Shown: positions 24,735 to 36,968 of the stretch, piece by piece
Layout: every line of letters begins with the position of its first letter
Numbering within the stretch: the first letter of the stretch is position 1
NCBI GenBank assembly: GCA_032622095.1
Contig: CP136064.1
Coordinates: forward strand, 141,377,954 to 141,441,953
Reading direction: 5' to 3'
Length of the DNA: 64,000 nucleotides
Source of the DNA: Siphonodentalium dalli
Lineage: Eukaryota; Mollusca; Scaphopoda; Gadilida; Siphonodentaliidae
Program-made: the position numbers and the translations under genes
The notes under the pieces: generated by a model
The model's database searches: none
What the model was told of the DNA's origin: nothing
The model's input: the letters and a program-made list of their open reading frames with translations, nothing else

Positions 24735-25665
24735 ATATCATGTCACATATTTCTTGTATAGCGCTAATATCACCGAGGTTTCAAGGCGCTTGACAATATT
24801 AAAATAAATTAACAAATTTACAGTTCAAACATAGGATAATTGTGCAGCCCATTGAATGTTCGTTCATTAGTTCCACTAACAAATGTTCAGAATAATATTC
24901 CATGAACAAATCAGTTTTCAAAAGACCTTTGAATTCATCATATCCAGGACAGTTGCAGATGATCAACGGTAGAGCATTCCAGTAGAGTGTTTTTCTATTG
25001 AAAACAGCATGTCACTGAAACTATTATTTTGGGTATGCTAAGAGCATTATTAAAGTCATCGGATGTGAGATACCTCGGTGGTACATATGCACCTATATTA
25101 TCATTGAGGTATTGTGGTGCACAGTTTTTATATGTCTTTGCGAACATCTTGAACTTAATCCACCCGAAAACTGGAAGCCAATGTAGCTTGAACAATGTTG
25201 GTGTAATGTGATATTTACATGGTATCCTACACACCACTCTGGCCGCGGTGTTTTGTATTCACTGCAGTCTCGACATTTGTTTTTGGTTGACACCATATAT
25301 TAAAGATTTGCTGCAGTCCAAACAGCTAGTGATGAAAGCATGCAATAATGCTTCTGTGGCAGATCTTGTCAGATAAAACCGTATTCGACCGATATTTAAT
25401 ACAGAGATGATAATTTTCTGACTGGCAGAGTTTGGTTATATGTATGTCCATTGTAAGATTATTGTCCAGGTGAACAGAAAGGTTTGTTGTTGAAATATTT
25501 GGTGTTATTTACTTACGAGAACAGAACTTAATACTTCTACGATGGAACGTGGAGTCGTGATGAACTTATTTAAAGTTCAGTTCTGTTTTGTCCGTATTGA
25601 GTCTAAGAAAGTTATATAGCCATTTTTGTTATCTATTATAGGGTGGACAGATGGACGTTCTATAA
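24735..25665 (-). pseudogene. CR1/L2-like reverse transcriptase C-terminus and 3' tail
   Basis: Reading the minus strand downwards: WLYNFLRLNTDKTEL, NLSVHLDNNLTMDIHITKLC, NIGRIRFYLTRSATEALLHA, CLDCSKSLIYGVNQKQMSRL, IQNTAARVVCRIPCKYHITP, LFKLHWLPV and APQYLNDNIGAYVPPR. This is the standard order of the RT thumb and C-terminal region in CR1/L2-type LINEs. Several in-frame stops (for example between SRLQ and IQN) and a short deletion make it non-functional. After the ORF comes FKGLLKTDLF and a tail containing 'caagcgccttgaaacctcggtgatattagcgctatacaag', the characteristic CR1/L2 3' end. 5'-truncated at about 25665. Confidence 0.85.
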
Positions 25666-25680
25666 TAAAAGCCTGATTTC

Positions 25681-26650
25681 ATGCATGATTGACCACTATA
25701 TCTGCATTGGTGACCATTTGACTCACGGTAACAGACGTACCATGTTTTGGAAACGGACGTACCTTTCTGAAATGTTGAAACAAAAATGCACCTTCTGATA
25801 TGATTGCCCTATTATTCATGGGTTTTCCATCATAAATAGGCTGTTCACTGATGACAAAACACAAAACAGTCATGTATTATTAAAGAGTGACCTCTTTTTC
25901 CGCATTAACGACCATTTGATTCACCTTCTGATTTTATTACCCCATTATTTGTTGATTTTCCATCAGAAATAGGCTGTTTGCAAATGAAAAACACTTTATA
26001 TAGTTTGTACACAAGTAAGTTTTCTGTGTTCTGAAGTTTTTGCCTTTGATTCACATCATACGCAAATATCAAACAGTCTTATTCCCAACAGTTTGAGTGG
26101 CAGAGCTGAATATTATTTAGTGCGACATTTTAAGCAATGTATTCAAGGTTCCATTCCTAATTTTATGGAACATATGGCACCTTTTATTTAGATTCTAGTG
26201 TATAAAATAACATTTAAAATAAGAAGAGCTAATGAAAGACATTATTCTGTTTTATATCAAATAAATTCTATATCCATTTATATCGTAACTTTTTAATGTT
26301 CAAGCTTTTGAATGTTGTTGTCGTAATTTGATTTCTGGAACCCTGAATACAACTTAATGTTCACGTGGGTATATATGCAGATAATATGAAATGTACAAAC
26401 CGAATGATTCCACTTGAAAATGAAAAATATCTTTTTGGTAACGGAGGTACCACTTTAGAATGGTAACGGATGTACCAAAATTAAGATGCATCGATCTTGT
26501 TCAGAAATTCTAAACACTAACAAGGGGCTGAGTTTCTGTGATGGGCTCATCTGCCTTCCTCTAAAAATGTGGTTTTTGCCTTTTATATTCTAACCTAAGA
26601 CTAAGTTATCCAAAATAATTCACCATTTTGGTAACGGACGTACCAATCAA
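25681..26650. repeat. Local duplication plus recurring GGTAACGGACGTACC motif
   Basis: 25790-25860 and 25915-25985 repeat 'caccttctgat.t.attgccc.attatt..tggttttccatca.aaataggctgtt'. A 15-16-mer close to GGTAACGGACGTACCA occurs at 25727, 25749, 26437, 26462 and 26630. The rest is unassigned. Confidence 0.55.
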
Positions 26651-27308
26651 CAAGGTGAGAAGTAATTGGAATATTTTACCCTGAATGAGGGGAGTTACCT
26701 CTCCAAACTGGTATTATTTGACTTGTGATTGCCTGCGCTTCATAATAAGACATTCATAGTTTAATTAGATAGTGTTTGATATGATTTCATCAACAATCTT
26801 GAAAAGTATACTAAAAATAAGTTTTTTCTAGAATTACATACCCAATGTTCAAGGATGTGAAAAAGTGTGTAAAATGGATTTGGAGATAACAAAATCCACA
26901 TTTTTCTATCCTTTTATATAATGTCTTCATATTAAAGGGACAATGTCAGAAAAAGTACAATTCTTTTTTAATTTTTGCATCTTTTTCTCTCCAACATGGA
27001 ATTGCCCCAATCCTAATGTTGTATGGCCTGTACTTGATATATAATGAATCTGGTGATTATTTTCTGTGAAACTACCAGTTATCACTGCATGATGAAGGTT
27101 GTCAAAAGTAATTGCCAGTAATGTCATCAATACAGTGAAAGTCACTTAAGTTTCACAGAAACTCCCCACATTCAATATATACCAACACAGGTTTTCCCAT
27201 CAAACTTAACCAGTTGAACACTGGGAAGGCCATTTGAAACTTTAATTTTATCGGCCATCTGAATTTCATTCACAAAACTTCACCAAAACTTCCATTTACG
27301 GCAACGTC

Positions 27309-27566
27309 ATGACGCAAAGTCAGCCCAATTCAACTGCGAGTCGGCAGCAAGCTGTTATGATGTTCACAGATTTAGACGAGTTATTTGCATCTAACTCATC
27401 TGCATATGATTTTGATTGGTTTGTTGACAGGCAATCGCCCTCAAAAAGTTTTTATGAATCTGCCATTAATACAGTGGGCAAGGTGGAGAAAACAAAGAAT
27501 AATGCCAACAACATGCAAAGAATGTACAGTATCATCGTCCACAACACTGACAGAGTCATGCATTGA
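27309..27566 (+). CDS. Hypothetical exon-like ORF (85 aa)
   Basis: The ORF begins MTQSQPNSTASRQQ and contains DLDELFASNSSAYDFDWFVD and SPSKSFYESAINTVGK, a composition that looks coding (few Cys/Trp artefacts, Ser/Asp-rich N-terminus). The 3' part (NNANNMQRMYS...) runs into a decayed R-B repeat that begins near 27570, so only the first 58 codons may be real. A weak splice-donor-like AAG/GTGGAG lies after the VGK codons. No domain is recognised and no downstream exon was found. It may be the first coding exon of a gene continuing outside, or chance. Confidence 0.3.
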   Translation: MTQSQPNSTASRQQAVMMFTDLDELFASNSSAYDFDWFVDRQSPSKSFYESAINTVGKVEKTKNNANNMQRMYSIIVHNTDRVMH

Positions 27567-27569
27567 ACT

Positions 27570-27755
27570 CGATCTGTATTGTGGTCCGAGAAACACATAT
27601 ACCAAATTTGGTTCTGATCGAACATAAAATATTTGAGTTTATATCGCACCATGTATGAAGTGTCTACAGATGTATGGACAAGTGACGATTGGTCAATCTG
27701 GACTTTGACTAATGCATATCATATTATGGTATGGGTACACATAACGAAAGTGTCA
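27570..27755 (+). repeat. Decayed R-B repeat
   Basis: It holds 'ctcgatctgtatt', 'accaaatttggttctgatcg', 'gaagtgtctac', 'gtggacaagtgacga.tggtcaatc' and 'tggtatgggtacacataa' in the same order as the R-B units at 36590-38815, with the GGAC tract reduced to one or two units. Confidence 0.65.
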
Positions 27756-29110
27756 ATGACACTGTAGTTCAACTTGTAGATGGTATAATTTTATATGTTG
27801 GAGTCAATTGAGTCTTTAGGAACTCGAAAGTTTAATGTCAAAGTATTAAATTAATTAAGTGATATAACATAGTCGTATAAGAGCGACGTATTTTATCCCA
27901 AAGGGTTAAACAGATGCAGAGATTTAAACCAGAAACTTTTAGAAACGCAAACATGTTCGGTAGCGAAATATTTCACCGATAGATCACTACGCTACCAATA
28001 CGCCATACCGCATGGAATTCCAAAGAAGTAAGCAAAATAAAATAAAGCGACAAAGTATTTGGACAAATTGACAACATAATCATGAATCGCGAGAGTTTGG
28101 GAAAAATGTTAATTAGGCCACGAAGCGATTGGGATAACTCTTGAGCAGGAATGGGGAGAACTATATTTTTACACGTAGGGGTGAGCGGCGCGGTCGGTGT
28201 CAACTTTCTTTCCAACTTATCGATCGAAGAAGACGGTCACCAATTTTTGAAAACCCTCCCTCCCTCCCATTTTTCGTGGTTGTTGGAGAGCACACAGGGT
28301 TGATGTCTTTGCCCCCCCCCCCCCCCCACCTTTCGGGGTTTGTTTTTGATGACGGCGGTTATTGCGCCTCAAAAATTGTTAATTGTTTTTATTATTATTC
28401 ATGTATCGGCTTCCTGTAATTATGTTTTGCTAAACAGGTAGCTAAAACCGCATTCCATTGTTTGTCTTTATTTTAACCCTGTGGGATAAATAGATGTATA
28501 ACGGTTGTGTTTTAATGTGGTACTATTTTTTTTTAATAAGATCTTAATTCTATTCGACAAAATATTCAAAATCATTCGGTACCAACTGCATTTACTTTGG
28601 TTTATAACCCAAGCAGACCGCACACATGTTGCAAGGTGTCCGAACACAATGAAACAATATCCTGCAACAAAGTTGTCCAACATAGTTGAAAGTCACTGCA
28701 CACGATGCAAAAGGCTTGCAGTTGCAATAAAAATGTTGATGTTGACAAAACTATCTCATAAATCAATCGAAATAATGTTATCAATTGCAATTATAGTCCT
28801 TTGTAATGTATATCATTAATTAAAATATTATTATCTGAAACATTGCTCGGTATAACATAACATATATATTGAGTAACATAATGCTTTTTCAATCATGAAT
28901 TCAAAGTTGTTTTTATATTGTCAGACGGATATATTTTTAATCAAGTTTGGGAAAACCCAGAGCTGAAATTAGCATGCAACAATCATGTGATCAAGGTTAA
29001 CCTCTGAATCATGTCTGTGTGTAAACTGCAGATTGGGACGCTGGATATATAAAAAAACATAGTACCGGAACGTAGAGGGCTCAATTTCATGTAAAATGAA
29101 AGCTCGATAT
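27756..29110. other. Unassigned DNA
   Basis: No gene was recognised. It holds a CT-rich stretch (28245-28265) and a C-run (28312-28327) that make the 92-aa plus-strand ORF here unconvincing. 29110-29180 recurs inverted at about 48905-48985, marking an old dispersed repeat into which the next MITE inserted. Confidence 0.4.
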
Positions 29111-29184
29111 TCACTGTAGTCCAACAGATTAGACTATTCGGATTAAGATAAATTTTAATATTTGGACATTTACGATTCTCTTAA

Positions 29185-29524
29185 AGGGGTACTAGCTGTA
29201 CACTAAATCTGGCCATTTATGGGACCATATCCTTTAAAACTCAACAGAATATATGCAACAAATGAATGAATTTGAGCCATGTATTAATGCAAAATACACT
29301 CATACAAACAACATGGTAATTATAATGAAAATGATTAAATGGCTGGAGTCATAAATTCATTTTCTGTTTTTTATAATTACCATGTTGTTTGCATCATTCA
29401 TAGAGAACATGAATGTATTTTGCACTAACCAATGGATCAAATTCATTCATTTGTTTCATATATTCTTTTTGAATATAAAAGGAGATGGTCCCATAAATGC
29501 CCGGATTTAGTGTACAGTACCCCT
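29185..29524. mobile_element. 340-bp MITE with TTAA target duplication
   Basis: TTAA at 29181-29184 and 29525-29528 flank inverted ends AGGGGTACTAGCTGTACACT and (right, reverse complement) AGGGGTACTGTACACTAAAT. The inverted match continues through most of the element ('atttatgggacca', 'aattaccatgttgttt'), making a near-complete foldback. TTAA duplication is typical of piggyBac and Kolobok-type transposons. No coding capacity. Confidence 0.85.
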
Positions 29525-29865
29525 TTAATCCATATTTAAAGGTCTAATAATAGAGCTGAAGCCCAGTTAGCACATATTTTGAAGCACGTCAACAACAGTG
29601 ACCACCGTTTAATATGACCCCTTCAAAATACCATTTATATACAATACCTGTAGCGGAGATAGTATTCTTTCTGCTCACACATAGATTGTGAAATAACCGT
29701 TGTCAGAATTGCAGATTTGTTAGTTTAAACTCGGAGTGTAAAACATACCACTACATTTGAAAATAACCGATTGCAATGACGTCATGCTTATTAGCCAGGC
29801 AAATTGATTACTCTTGTTGTGTGCGTGATCTTGAGGGTTTCGGTTTCGAAACCCACAACATCGGT

Positions 29866-31059
29866 GGCGTAGTTGTGCCCACATCCTGAATATGTTTTTA
29901 TGTACATATCATTTGTTGTTTATTTTTATTATTGTGGGTGATTAAAGTTGACCATTGCGACAATCTATATCCTAATTCTTCATAGGTTCCCTGGGGCTTG
30001 CTGCATAAAGTCGCAATTAAATGTCAAGTTTGGTTGCTTTTATGTGGCAGGTTTCAGGGCAGTTTTATGAGTGACCTTGACTTTAATAGTTTTGGGGGCG
30101 GAGGTAAACCGGAAGTAAGAGTTATAATTTAGTTTCATCCACCATTCGATAATCCAAATTAATTTGTCCCACCTCCTCCCCCACACCACCTTAGTTTTGG
30201 ATTCTTAATCTCATTTCCTAGCTAATCATTTATTTTTTTTCTCTTTGTGTTTGTTTGTTTTTTTATTATTGGCTTTTTCAATGTCTGCCCTTTACCGTTT
30301 CGTCAAAGCATATCAGTTTTTTGTTTTGTTTTTGGTTCTTGCCTTGGTCAGGTTTAATTTCTTTAGTCTTTATGTTATGTGTTGTTGCTTTGTCTGTCAG
30401 CTTGGCGTAGTTGTGCCCACATCCTGAACATGTTTTTATGTACATATCATTTGTTGTTTATTTTTATTATTGTGGGTGATTAAAGTTGACCATTGCGACA
30501 ATCTATATCCTAATTCTTCATAGGTTCCCTGGGGCTTGCTGCATAAAGTCGCAATTAAATGTCAAGTTTGGTTGCTTTTATGTGGCAGGTTTCAGGGCAG
30601 TTTTATGAGTGACCTTGACTTTAATAGTTTTGGGGGGCGGAGGTAAACCGGAAGTAAGAGTTATAATTTAGTTTCATCCACCATTCGATAATCCAAATTA
30701 ATTTGTCCCACCTCCTCCCCCACACCACCTTAGTTTTGGATTCTTAATCTCATTTCCTAGCTAATCATTTATTTTTTTTCTCTTTGTGTTTGTTTTTTTT
30801 TTTATTATTGGCTTTTTCAATGTCTGCCCTTTACCGTTTCGTCAAAGCATATCAGTTTTTTGTTTTGTTTTTGGTTCTTGCCTTGGTCAGGTTTAATTTC
30901 TTTAGTCTTTATGTAATGTGTTGTTGCTTTGTCTGTCAGCTTGGCGTAGTTGTGCCCACATCCTGAACATGTTTTTATGTACATATCATTTGTTGTTTAT
31001 TTTTATTATTGTGGGAGATTAAAGTTGACCATTGCGACAATCTATATCCTAATTCTTCA
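29866..31059. repeat. Tandem array of 538-539-bp units, third unit split by a LINE
   Basis: Units start 'ggcgtagttgtgcccacatc' at 29866, 30404 and 30943. The first two are nearly identical, differing mainly in a T-run, so the duplication is recent. The third is interrupted at 31060 and resumes at 31892 for about 30 bp. Each full unit contains a 60-codon hydrophobic open frame from a T-rich stretch; duplicate frames are expected from the repeat and are not evidence of a gene. Confidence 0.9.
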
Positions 31060-31881
31060 CGTGTTCTTTTTGGGAGACAGTCGTCGGGATTCGTGATGGA
31101 TGTGATGCCCATTCTCGAGGAATATGGTCTGCTCAAGTTCATTCTAATCTTCATTGACACGGGGGTGTTTCCCGGCAAACAAGATTGGAAGAACCTCGTG
31201 AAATCAAAAGTTAAAAACTGTTATCGGACAAATTGGTCGGAATCTGTTGCCAATGATTCAGATATAAGTTTCTTCTTGCGATGTCACTCAGACCCTCTCA
31301 ATCTCTGGAACGTATGGGATCTCGTATCAAGGAATCGCCATCGTTCAAAAGAACTGCGACATCTGGTACTTCTTCTGAACAAAACGACATACCCAAACAG
31401 TTTGTGTTGTGCTCAGTGTGGCTCGATCTACAACAACGAAATTTTGCACGTAATATCTGACTGTCGAGCCCAATCGTTGATTCATCTCAGGAATATATTC
31501 TGGGAGAGAGTGGTCGATGTGTACGGCATTCATGGCTACGAATTCCTGGCTTCACACTCTGTGGACACATTCGCATTTCTTCTTCTTGGAAACTCTAGCA
31601 TATGCGAAGAGTCAAAACATATCCACAATACCGTGAACCTTGTTAATATTGATGCTGCTGTCTTTCTTTTCCACTCTTGCAACATTGCGAAGGGTGTTCG
31701 TAACAACTAGCTTCCAAGAATATGCTAAACACTGTCAGTTGTCCAACACGCACAAAATAAAACTTGTGATTGTGTACGCATCTTTCTTTCTATTGTATAT
31801 ATGTATTATTAATGCTTGTGTGTGTATTCTTCCTTTATACTGTTTGTATAATATCTCCATACAGGAGGCAATAAAGATATA
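31060..31881 (+). pseudogene. 5'-truncated LINE with intact C-terminal ORF and 10-bp target duplication
   Basis: The open frame runs into RVLFGRQSSGFVMDVMPILE and ends at 31710. It carries a CxxC...H...C motif (CCAQCGSIYNNEILHVISDC) followed by LRNIFWERVVDVYG, as in the extreme C-terminus of many LINE reverse transcriptases; the catalytic core is absent. The 3' UTR ends 'ggcaataaagatata', with an AATAAA signal and a very short tail. The insertion is flanked by 'taattcttca' at 31050-31059 and 31882-31891, and the uninterrupted sequence is present in the two neighbouring 538-bp units. Upstream codons in the same frame (from 31009) belong to the array, not the LINE. Confidence 0.88.
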
Positions 31882-32479
31882 TAATTCTTCATAGGTTCCC
31901 TGGGGCTTGCTGCATAAAATCAAGATATGCTGTGCAGATCTGGAAATATCAACTGGGTCAAATTGTTGTCATTTATAGATAGAAGATTAGTGCCAAAGTT
32001 TATTTGTAATAAGGGTCTGTTTGTCCGATTTCGTTGACATTTTCATCATACTATAAACAATATTTTAAGGGAAATGAAATTATTTTATTATTTTTGAAAT
32101 GCAAATTGATTATTTTTAAAATGCATATGGTTTACTGGATGCTTGGTCTTTCAAGGTTTCCTGCATGTCAAGATTCGACGAGCGTATGATATGCATGGCA
32201 CAATAGTTATTATTATTAGTCACTTTAATATGCGCATTATATTCATATTGCTGTGGATTTTTGGGTAAGTAAATTGGTTGTATTCAATGAATTCCACAAC
32301 CACATGTGCCCCATGAAAAGTCGAAAACTATGACCAAAAGCAGGAACATATGTTTGATGTTTTGGCATAAAAGCAACACATTTCTAGTGATGAACAGATT
32401 AACTGAAATGGCATGTGGCCTATATTTTTGTTTGTCCTTTAGTACAGGCGATCAAGCCGAAAAATGGGATCAACCCCAA

Positions 32480-33960
32480 ACTAATTGCAACACAAATGAC
32501 TTTTAGTTTACTGGATAGCTGAATATGTACTTCATTAGAATATAATTTTTTTAGAAAAATCTAATTGGGACAAATTTGATAAATTTGTGTTTCCATGGCA
32601 ACGATGGCTAATAATCGGGTATTTGAAAATTTTACATTAAATAGTGCTTTATAGTGAATAATTTAACAACTACCTAAAAGTTTACATTGGTTTATGGAAA
32701 CACTTGTAATGGCCAACATTTCCATATATCCATGGTGACCATGAGATGTCAAGGTCATGCATAAAGGTCAAGGTCATTGTTAAAAATCTGGATTTTATCA
32801 TATAGCTGTCATATTTTCGACCGCCCTGGTTAGGATTTATTACGAATAGCGATACCCAACACTATTTGTTAACTCTGGACTGCAGGCTCCATGGGAAGGT
32901 TCATTTGAATGGATATCGATATCTGCTTTAGAAACTATAGCAGTTTGAATTATGTGGCGACAACATTTTTATGTACAACAAGACACATACACTTGTGATA
33001 TTTATGTTGTCGATTGTTGAGACAAAACATCACAGCATCACTTGTCATATGCAACATGTCAGTTATTGTGAACTGGTTGCAACACAGACGTCTTTTGGTA
33101 CACTGGATAGTTGAATGTCTACCTTGTTATAATATCTTTTATTTTGGAAAATCCAACTGGGATAAATTTGGTAAATTTGAGTTTCCATGGTAACGATGGC
33201 TAATAATCGGGTATTTGGAAATTTTACATTAAATAGTGCCTATCGTGAATAATTTAAAAACTACCTAAAAGTTTACATTGGTTTATGGACAAACTTGCAG
33301 TGGCCGACATTTCCACATATACATGGTGACCTTGAAATGTCAAGGTCACACATAAAGGTCAAGGTCATTGTTAAAAATAAGGATTTTTTGTCAGTTATAG
33401 CAGTCATATTTTCGACCGTCCTTGTTATGATTTATTACAAATAGCGATCACCAACACTATTTTGTAAACTCCGGAATTCAGGCTCCATGGGAAGGTTCAT
33501 TTAAAAAGATATCGATAACTGATTTGGAAACTATAGCAGTTTGAAATATGAAATAATTGTATGTACAACAATATATAACATGTGATATTTATATAGTCGA
33601 TTGTTGAGACAAAACTCACAGCATAACTTGTCATGCAACAAATCAGTTAGTGCGAACTGATTACAACACATACGTCTTTTAGTACACTGGGTTGCTGAAT
33701 GCCTACTTTGTTAGAATATTTAGGAAATTCCCATAATTGGGACAATTTGGTAAATTTGAGTTTCCATGGCAACGATGGCCAATCATGGGTTATTTGGAGA
33801 TTTTACATTAAATTATTCTTATAATGGGCAATTCAACCACTACCTCAACGTTTGCACTGGTTTATGAAAGAACCAATAGGGTCCACATTTCCACATTTGT
33901 GGTTGGAAGGCTTGGAAGGTCAAGGCGACATTCAAAGGTCAAAGTAATTTTTAAAAAGAG
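32480..33960. repeat. Tandem repeat of about 590-bp units, 2.5 copies
   Basis: Landmarks recur at about 590-bp spacing: 'gtttccatggcaacgatggctaat' at 32589, 33181 and 33770, 'gtcaaggtca...aaaggtcaaggtcattgttaaaaat', 'tcgaccg.cctggttaggatttatta' and 'ggctccatgggaaggttcattt'. Divergence between units is moderate, so this is an older array than the 538-bp one. No ORF. Confidence 0.85.
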
Positions 33961-34029
33961 CATCGCTAGGGCGAGGCAAAATACGCATGTGGTAATTTCA
34001 TAACGTGTAATTCATATGCCAAATTTGAC

Positions 34030-34350
34030 AGACGGAACCCAAATTCAAACTTGACCTGTTTTTTCATATGGGTAAATCCATATAACACATTTGAAAACCA
34101 GATAATTAAAACTAAAAATTATCACGCAGAAACAAAAATAATCGGCAAGTTCGACAAGGACCATAACTCCGGAAAAAATTGGCGGGCGGAAAAATTTGAA
34201 CTTGTCCTGTATTTTGGGCAAGTAAACTGACATACCAAATTTCATTCCATGATGTTCAGACTTACCAAAGTTATCATTTTCGAAAAAAGCGAAAGAATGG
34301 ACAGACAAAAACATAATACGTTCCGTTTTTACAAAACGGGTGTATAACTA
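34030..34350 (+). repeat. Block repeat with terminal hairpin
   Basis: Two blocks share 'acccaaattcaaacttgacctgt..tttt.cat', 'ccataactcc' and 'acataccaaatttcattcc'. They are followed by a short GACA stretch (aatggacagacaaaa) and a perfect hairpin at 34323-34339 (CCGTTTT tac AAAACGG). Same design as R-A and R-B with different sequence. Confidence 0.6.
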
Positions 34351-34749
34351 GAGCCTGTCACCACTATCATAGTGTAAGCAGTTCTATTCATGTTGTTGCA
34401 AATTGCCATGTGAGATATCAAATTAATATAATTATTTATTTAATGGAAAAGGTTAAAAGACATGGAATGGGTAAAAGGGGTTAAATCACCTATCTCTGCC
34501 CTGTTTGATCCAATGTAGTCCCATCATCCAAGGACTTACTGGTAGAGAGCTCCATTGGTCTAGTTAAATAAATTCACATAGCTAAGATGTGGTTAAAAAG
34601 ATAGCTAAATCAATTTATCCAATAATTCACTAACTGTGTCTCTTATACAGAGCTAACATATGAGGGCTATAAATAACTCTCAAAGCAATAAACTATATTG
34701 TCTTTTATCTTGCTCACAGAGAAGCAGGTAATCATTAATTGTAAGTTAC

Positions 34750-36540
34750 TTGGGTTATAATCTGGATAATTCTTAGTTTAAAAAGGGCCATATCTCTGGT
34801 ATAACAAATTGGATCTAACCCATATTACAACTCGTTCTGTATTTTGAGTTGAGAAACTCACATACCAAATTTGGTTCCTATCAGATGAACGAGAGGCCGA
34901 TCACGATCGGCAGATGTTTAACCCATACCTTGGCGATAGTGACTAGCCATAACTGATAATTTGTCAACGATATGATCACAGGAATTAATCCATATATCAG
35001 TACCCAACTTGAAATCAAAAGCTCAAATAATTTGTCTTAAGAAAGGGTTAAAGTATTTGGGTTGGGGGAGGAGTAGTTTTAAATCTCATAACTCTGTCCC
35101 TATTCACACAAGGACCTCTCACTGTGAGATCCAATGGTTTAGTGATTTCGGAGGACATGTTTAGGAGTTTAAGTTAATTCATTGGAAGCAAAAGTGATAA
35201 ATCCCTATCTTTGCCACTTTTGACATGCCAGATATTCAAAATTTATTATTCACTTCTAAAGAGAAATTATAATTGTTGACAAGCCAGACTGCTTAGAACG
35301 ACATATATGTAGGGGATTCCATCTCGTATTTAAATGGTACTTTAATTACCCCCCCCCCCCTTCCCGCATTCTCCCCAGTTATTTGTTTATCAAACATGGA
35401 CAGATATAAGATCAGATCTGACCTGTGTATTAAATAAGATTAAGTGTTTCATAACAGGGGTGTATGTTTTTCAAAAATATATGTAGTTTATACAATTCAA
35501 AAGTATTATCTATATAATGTTATACAGACATAATATGATGGGGATGACCACTAAATCGTTCATATAAAAGAAAGTAAGTTAGCACTCATTTGAATGGTTT
35601 CACACATTACAATGTTTTACAAGTAGCTTGGGCACTAAAGCCACAACCTTCAATGTTAATCTTCTAAGTGCTCTGTGGCCCCTAAAATTCAATCAACCAT
35701 GAAAATGTGAACAAATGGGGAAAATAAGGTTCCTGGAAATACTAACATCTACCATATTGATTTTCAAAACAAGTCATCACTTACAATAGTCATGTATATT
35801 TATCTGCCTGTTTCCCCATTGCATAGATAAATCAAATTGGCTATCAGCTGTTGTTTTAATTTTGAAAGCACGTGTCTGAAGGGTTAATATATTTTTCAAA
35901 AATCAATTAATCAGTCAATACCAAAATTGATAGAAGTGAATAGTGTGCAAAGATACCCAATATATATTAAGAGATATGAGGAAGAGTCCATACACATTAT
36001 AGCATGTGTCTATGGAAACCTTGGAAAGGGTTAATTATTTTTGAAGCAAATTAATGGAATTTAGAAGACACTTATATAGGTGAGGGGGCCCTTATCTCAT
36101 CCTGTAATGATATTTCAAGAATAGGAAAAACACCCATCTTGTGCTGCCATTAATCAATTTGACAGTTAGAATAAACAAACAGCCAGCCACCAGTGTTGTT
36201 TATCTTGCTTGACCCACCAGAGCTCTGTATCATATGTCATCACTCATTTCATAACAGATTTCACTTGGAATGACAACATCTATAAAAATCCTCTGATATA
36301 CTCTGGATGTTCGATGATCACATGGTAATTTATTGATATCATTATATTACATGAAACTATTGCAATAAAATCTTCATATTTTCAAAACAGGATATCACAC
36401 GGATTCACACCTAATTAATCGTATAAAACTAAAATAAATGAAAGTGTCAATTTTTTTTTATTGTTATTAAAGTTCAAACACAAAATTTAATATCTGTATA
36501 TTTTCTAAATTTAGCAAGGAGCTAAATCTAAAAAAATTAA
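34750..36540. other. R-B-like fragment and unassigned DNA
   Basis: 34785-34890 is an R-B-like block ('gggccatatctctgg', 'ctgtattttgagttgagaaactcacataccaaatttgg'). 34896-34911 is the perfect palindrome GCCGATCACGATCGGC within 'acgagaggcc...ggcagatgtt', repeated exactly at 37039-37054 and in decayed form at 62789-62815. The remainder is AT-rich with a C-run at 35349; no gene was recognised. Confidence 0.45.
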
Positions 36541-36559
36541 AAATTTTTTTTAATTTTTT

Positions 36560-36968
36560 CTCGAAAAAGGGTCATAACTCCTTTAAAATTAATCGGATCA
36601 AACCTATATTCGAACTCGATCTGTATTTTGGGCTGTAAAACTAACATACCAAATTTGGTTCCAATCAGATAAAAAATGTTTGAGTTATGGCAGAATGCGT
36701 GAATTCTAAGTTGAAAAAGGGCCATAACTCTGTAACAAAATCTCGGATCAAACCCAAATGCGAACTCGATCTGTATTTTGGGCTGAGAAACCCATATACA
36801 AAATTTGGTTTTGATCAGGTAAAAAATGTTTGAGTTATCGCATTACTCGTAAAGTGTCTACGGACAGACGGACAGACAGACGGACAGACAGACGGACCAA
36901 CGACGAGTGGTCAATCCGGGCAATGACACTATGTTTACCATACTATGGTATGGGTAAACATAAAAATG
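36560..36968 (+). repeat. R-B repeat unit 1 with GGAC/GACA tract and hairpin
   Basis: Two blocks of about 150 bp ('aagggccataactc', 'actcgatctgtattttgggctg', 'ccaaatttggtt..gatcag', 'aaaaaatgtttgagttat') lead into 'gtgtctacggacagacgg...' (36854-36900), 'gacgagtggtcaatccgg' and a hairpin at 36931-36961 (ATGTTTACCATAC / GTATGGGTAAACAT). Confidence 0.85.

Noticed and set aside
28141-28419. 92-aa plus-strand ORF with a proline run
   Set aside because: The proline run is a poly-C tract and no other protein feature is present.
30245-30966. Two identical 60-aa hydrophobic ORFs resembling a duplicated small membrane protein
   Set aside because: They are copies of the same T-rich stretch in a 538-bp tandem repeat; the duplication is of DNA, with no sign of coding constraint.
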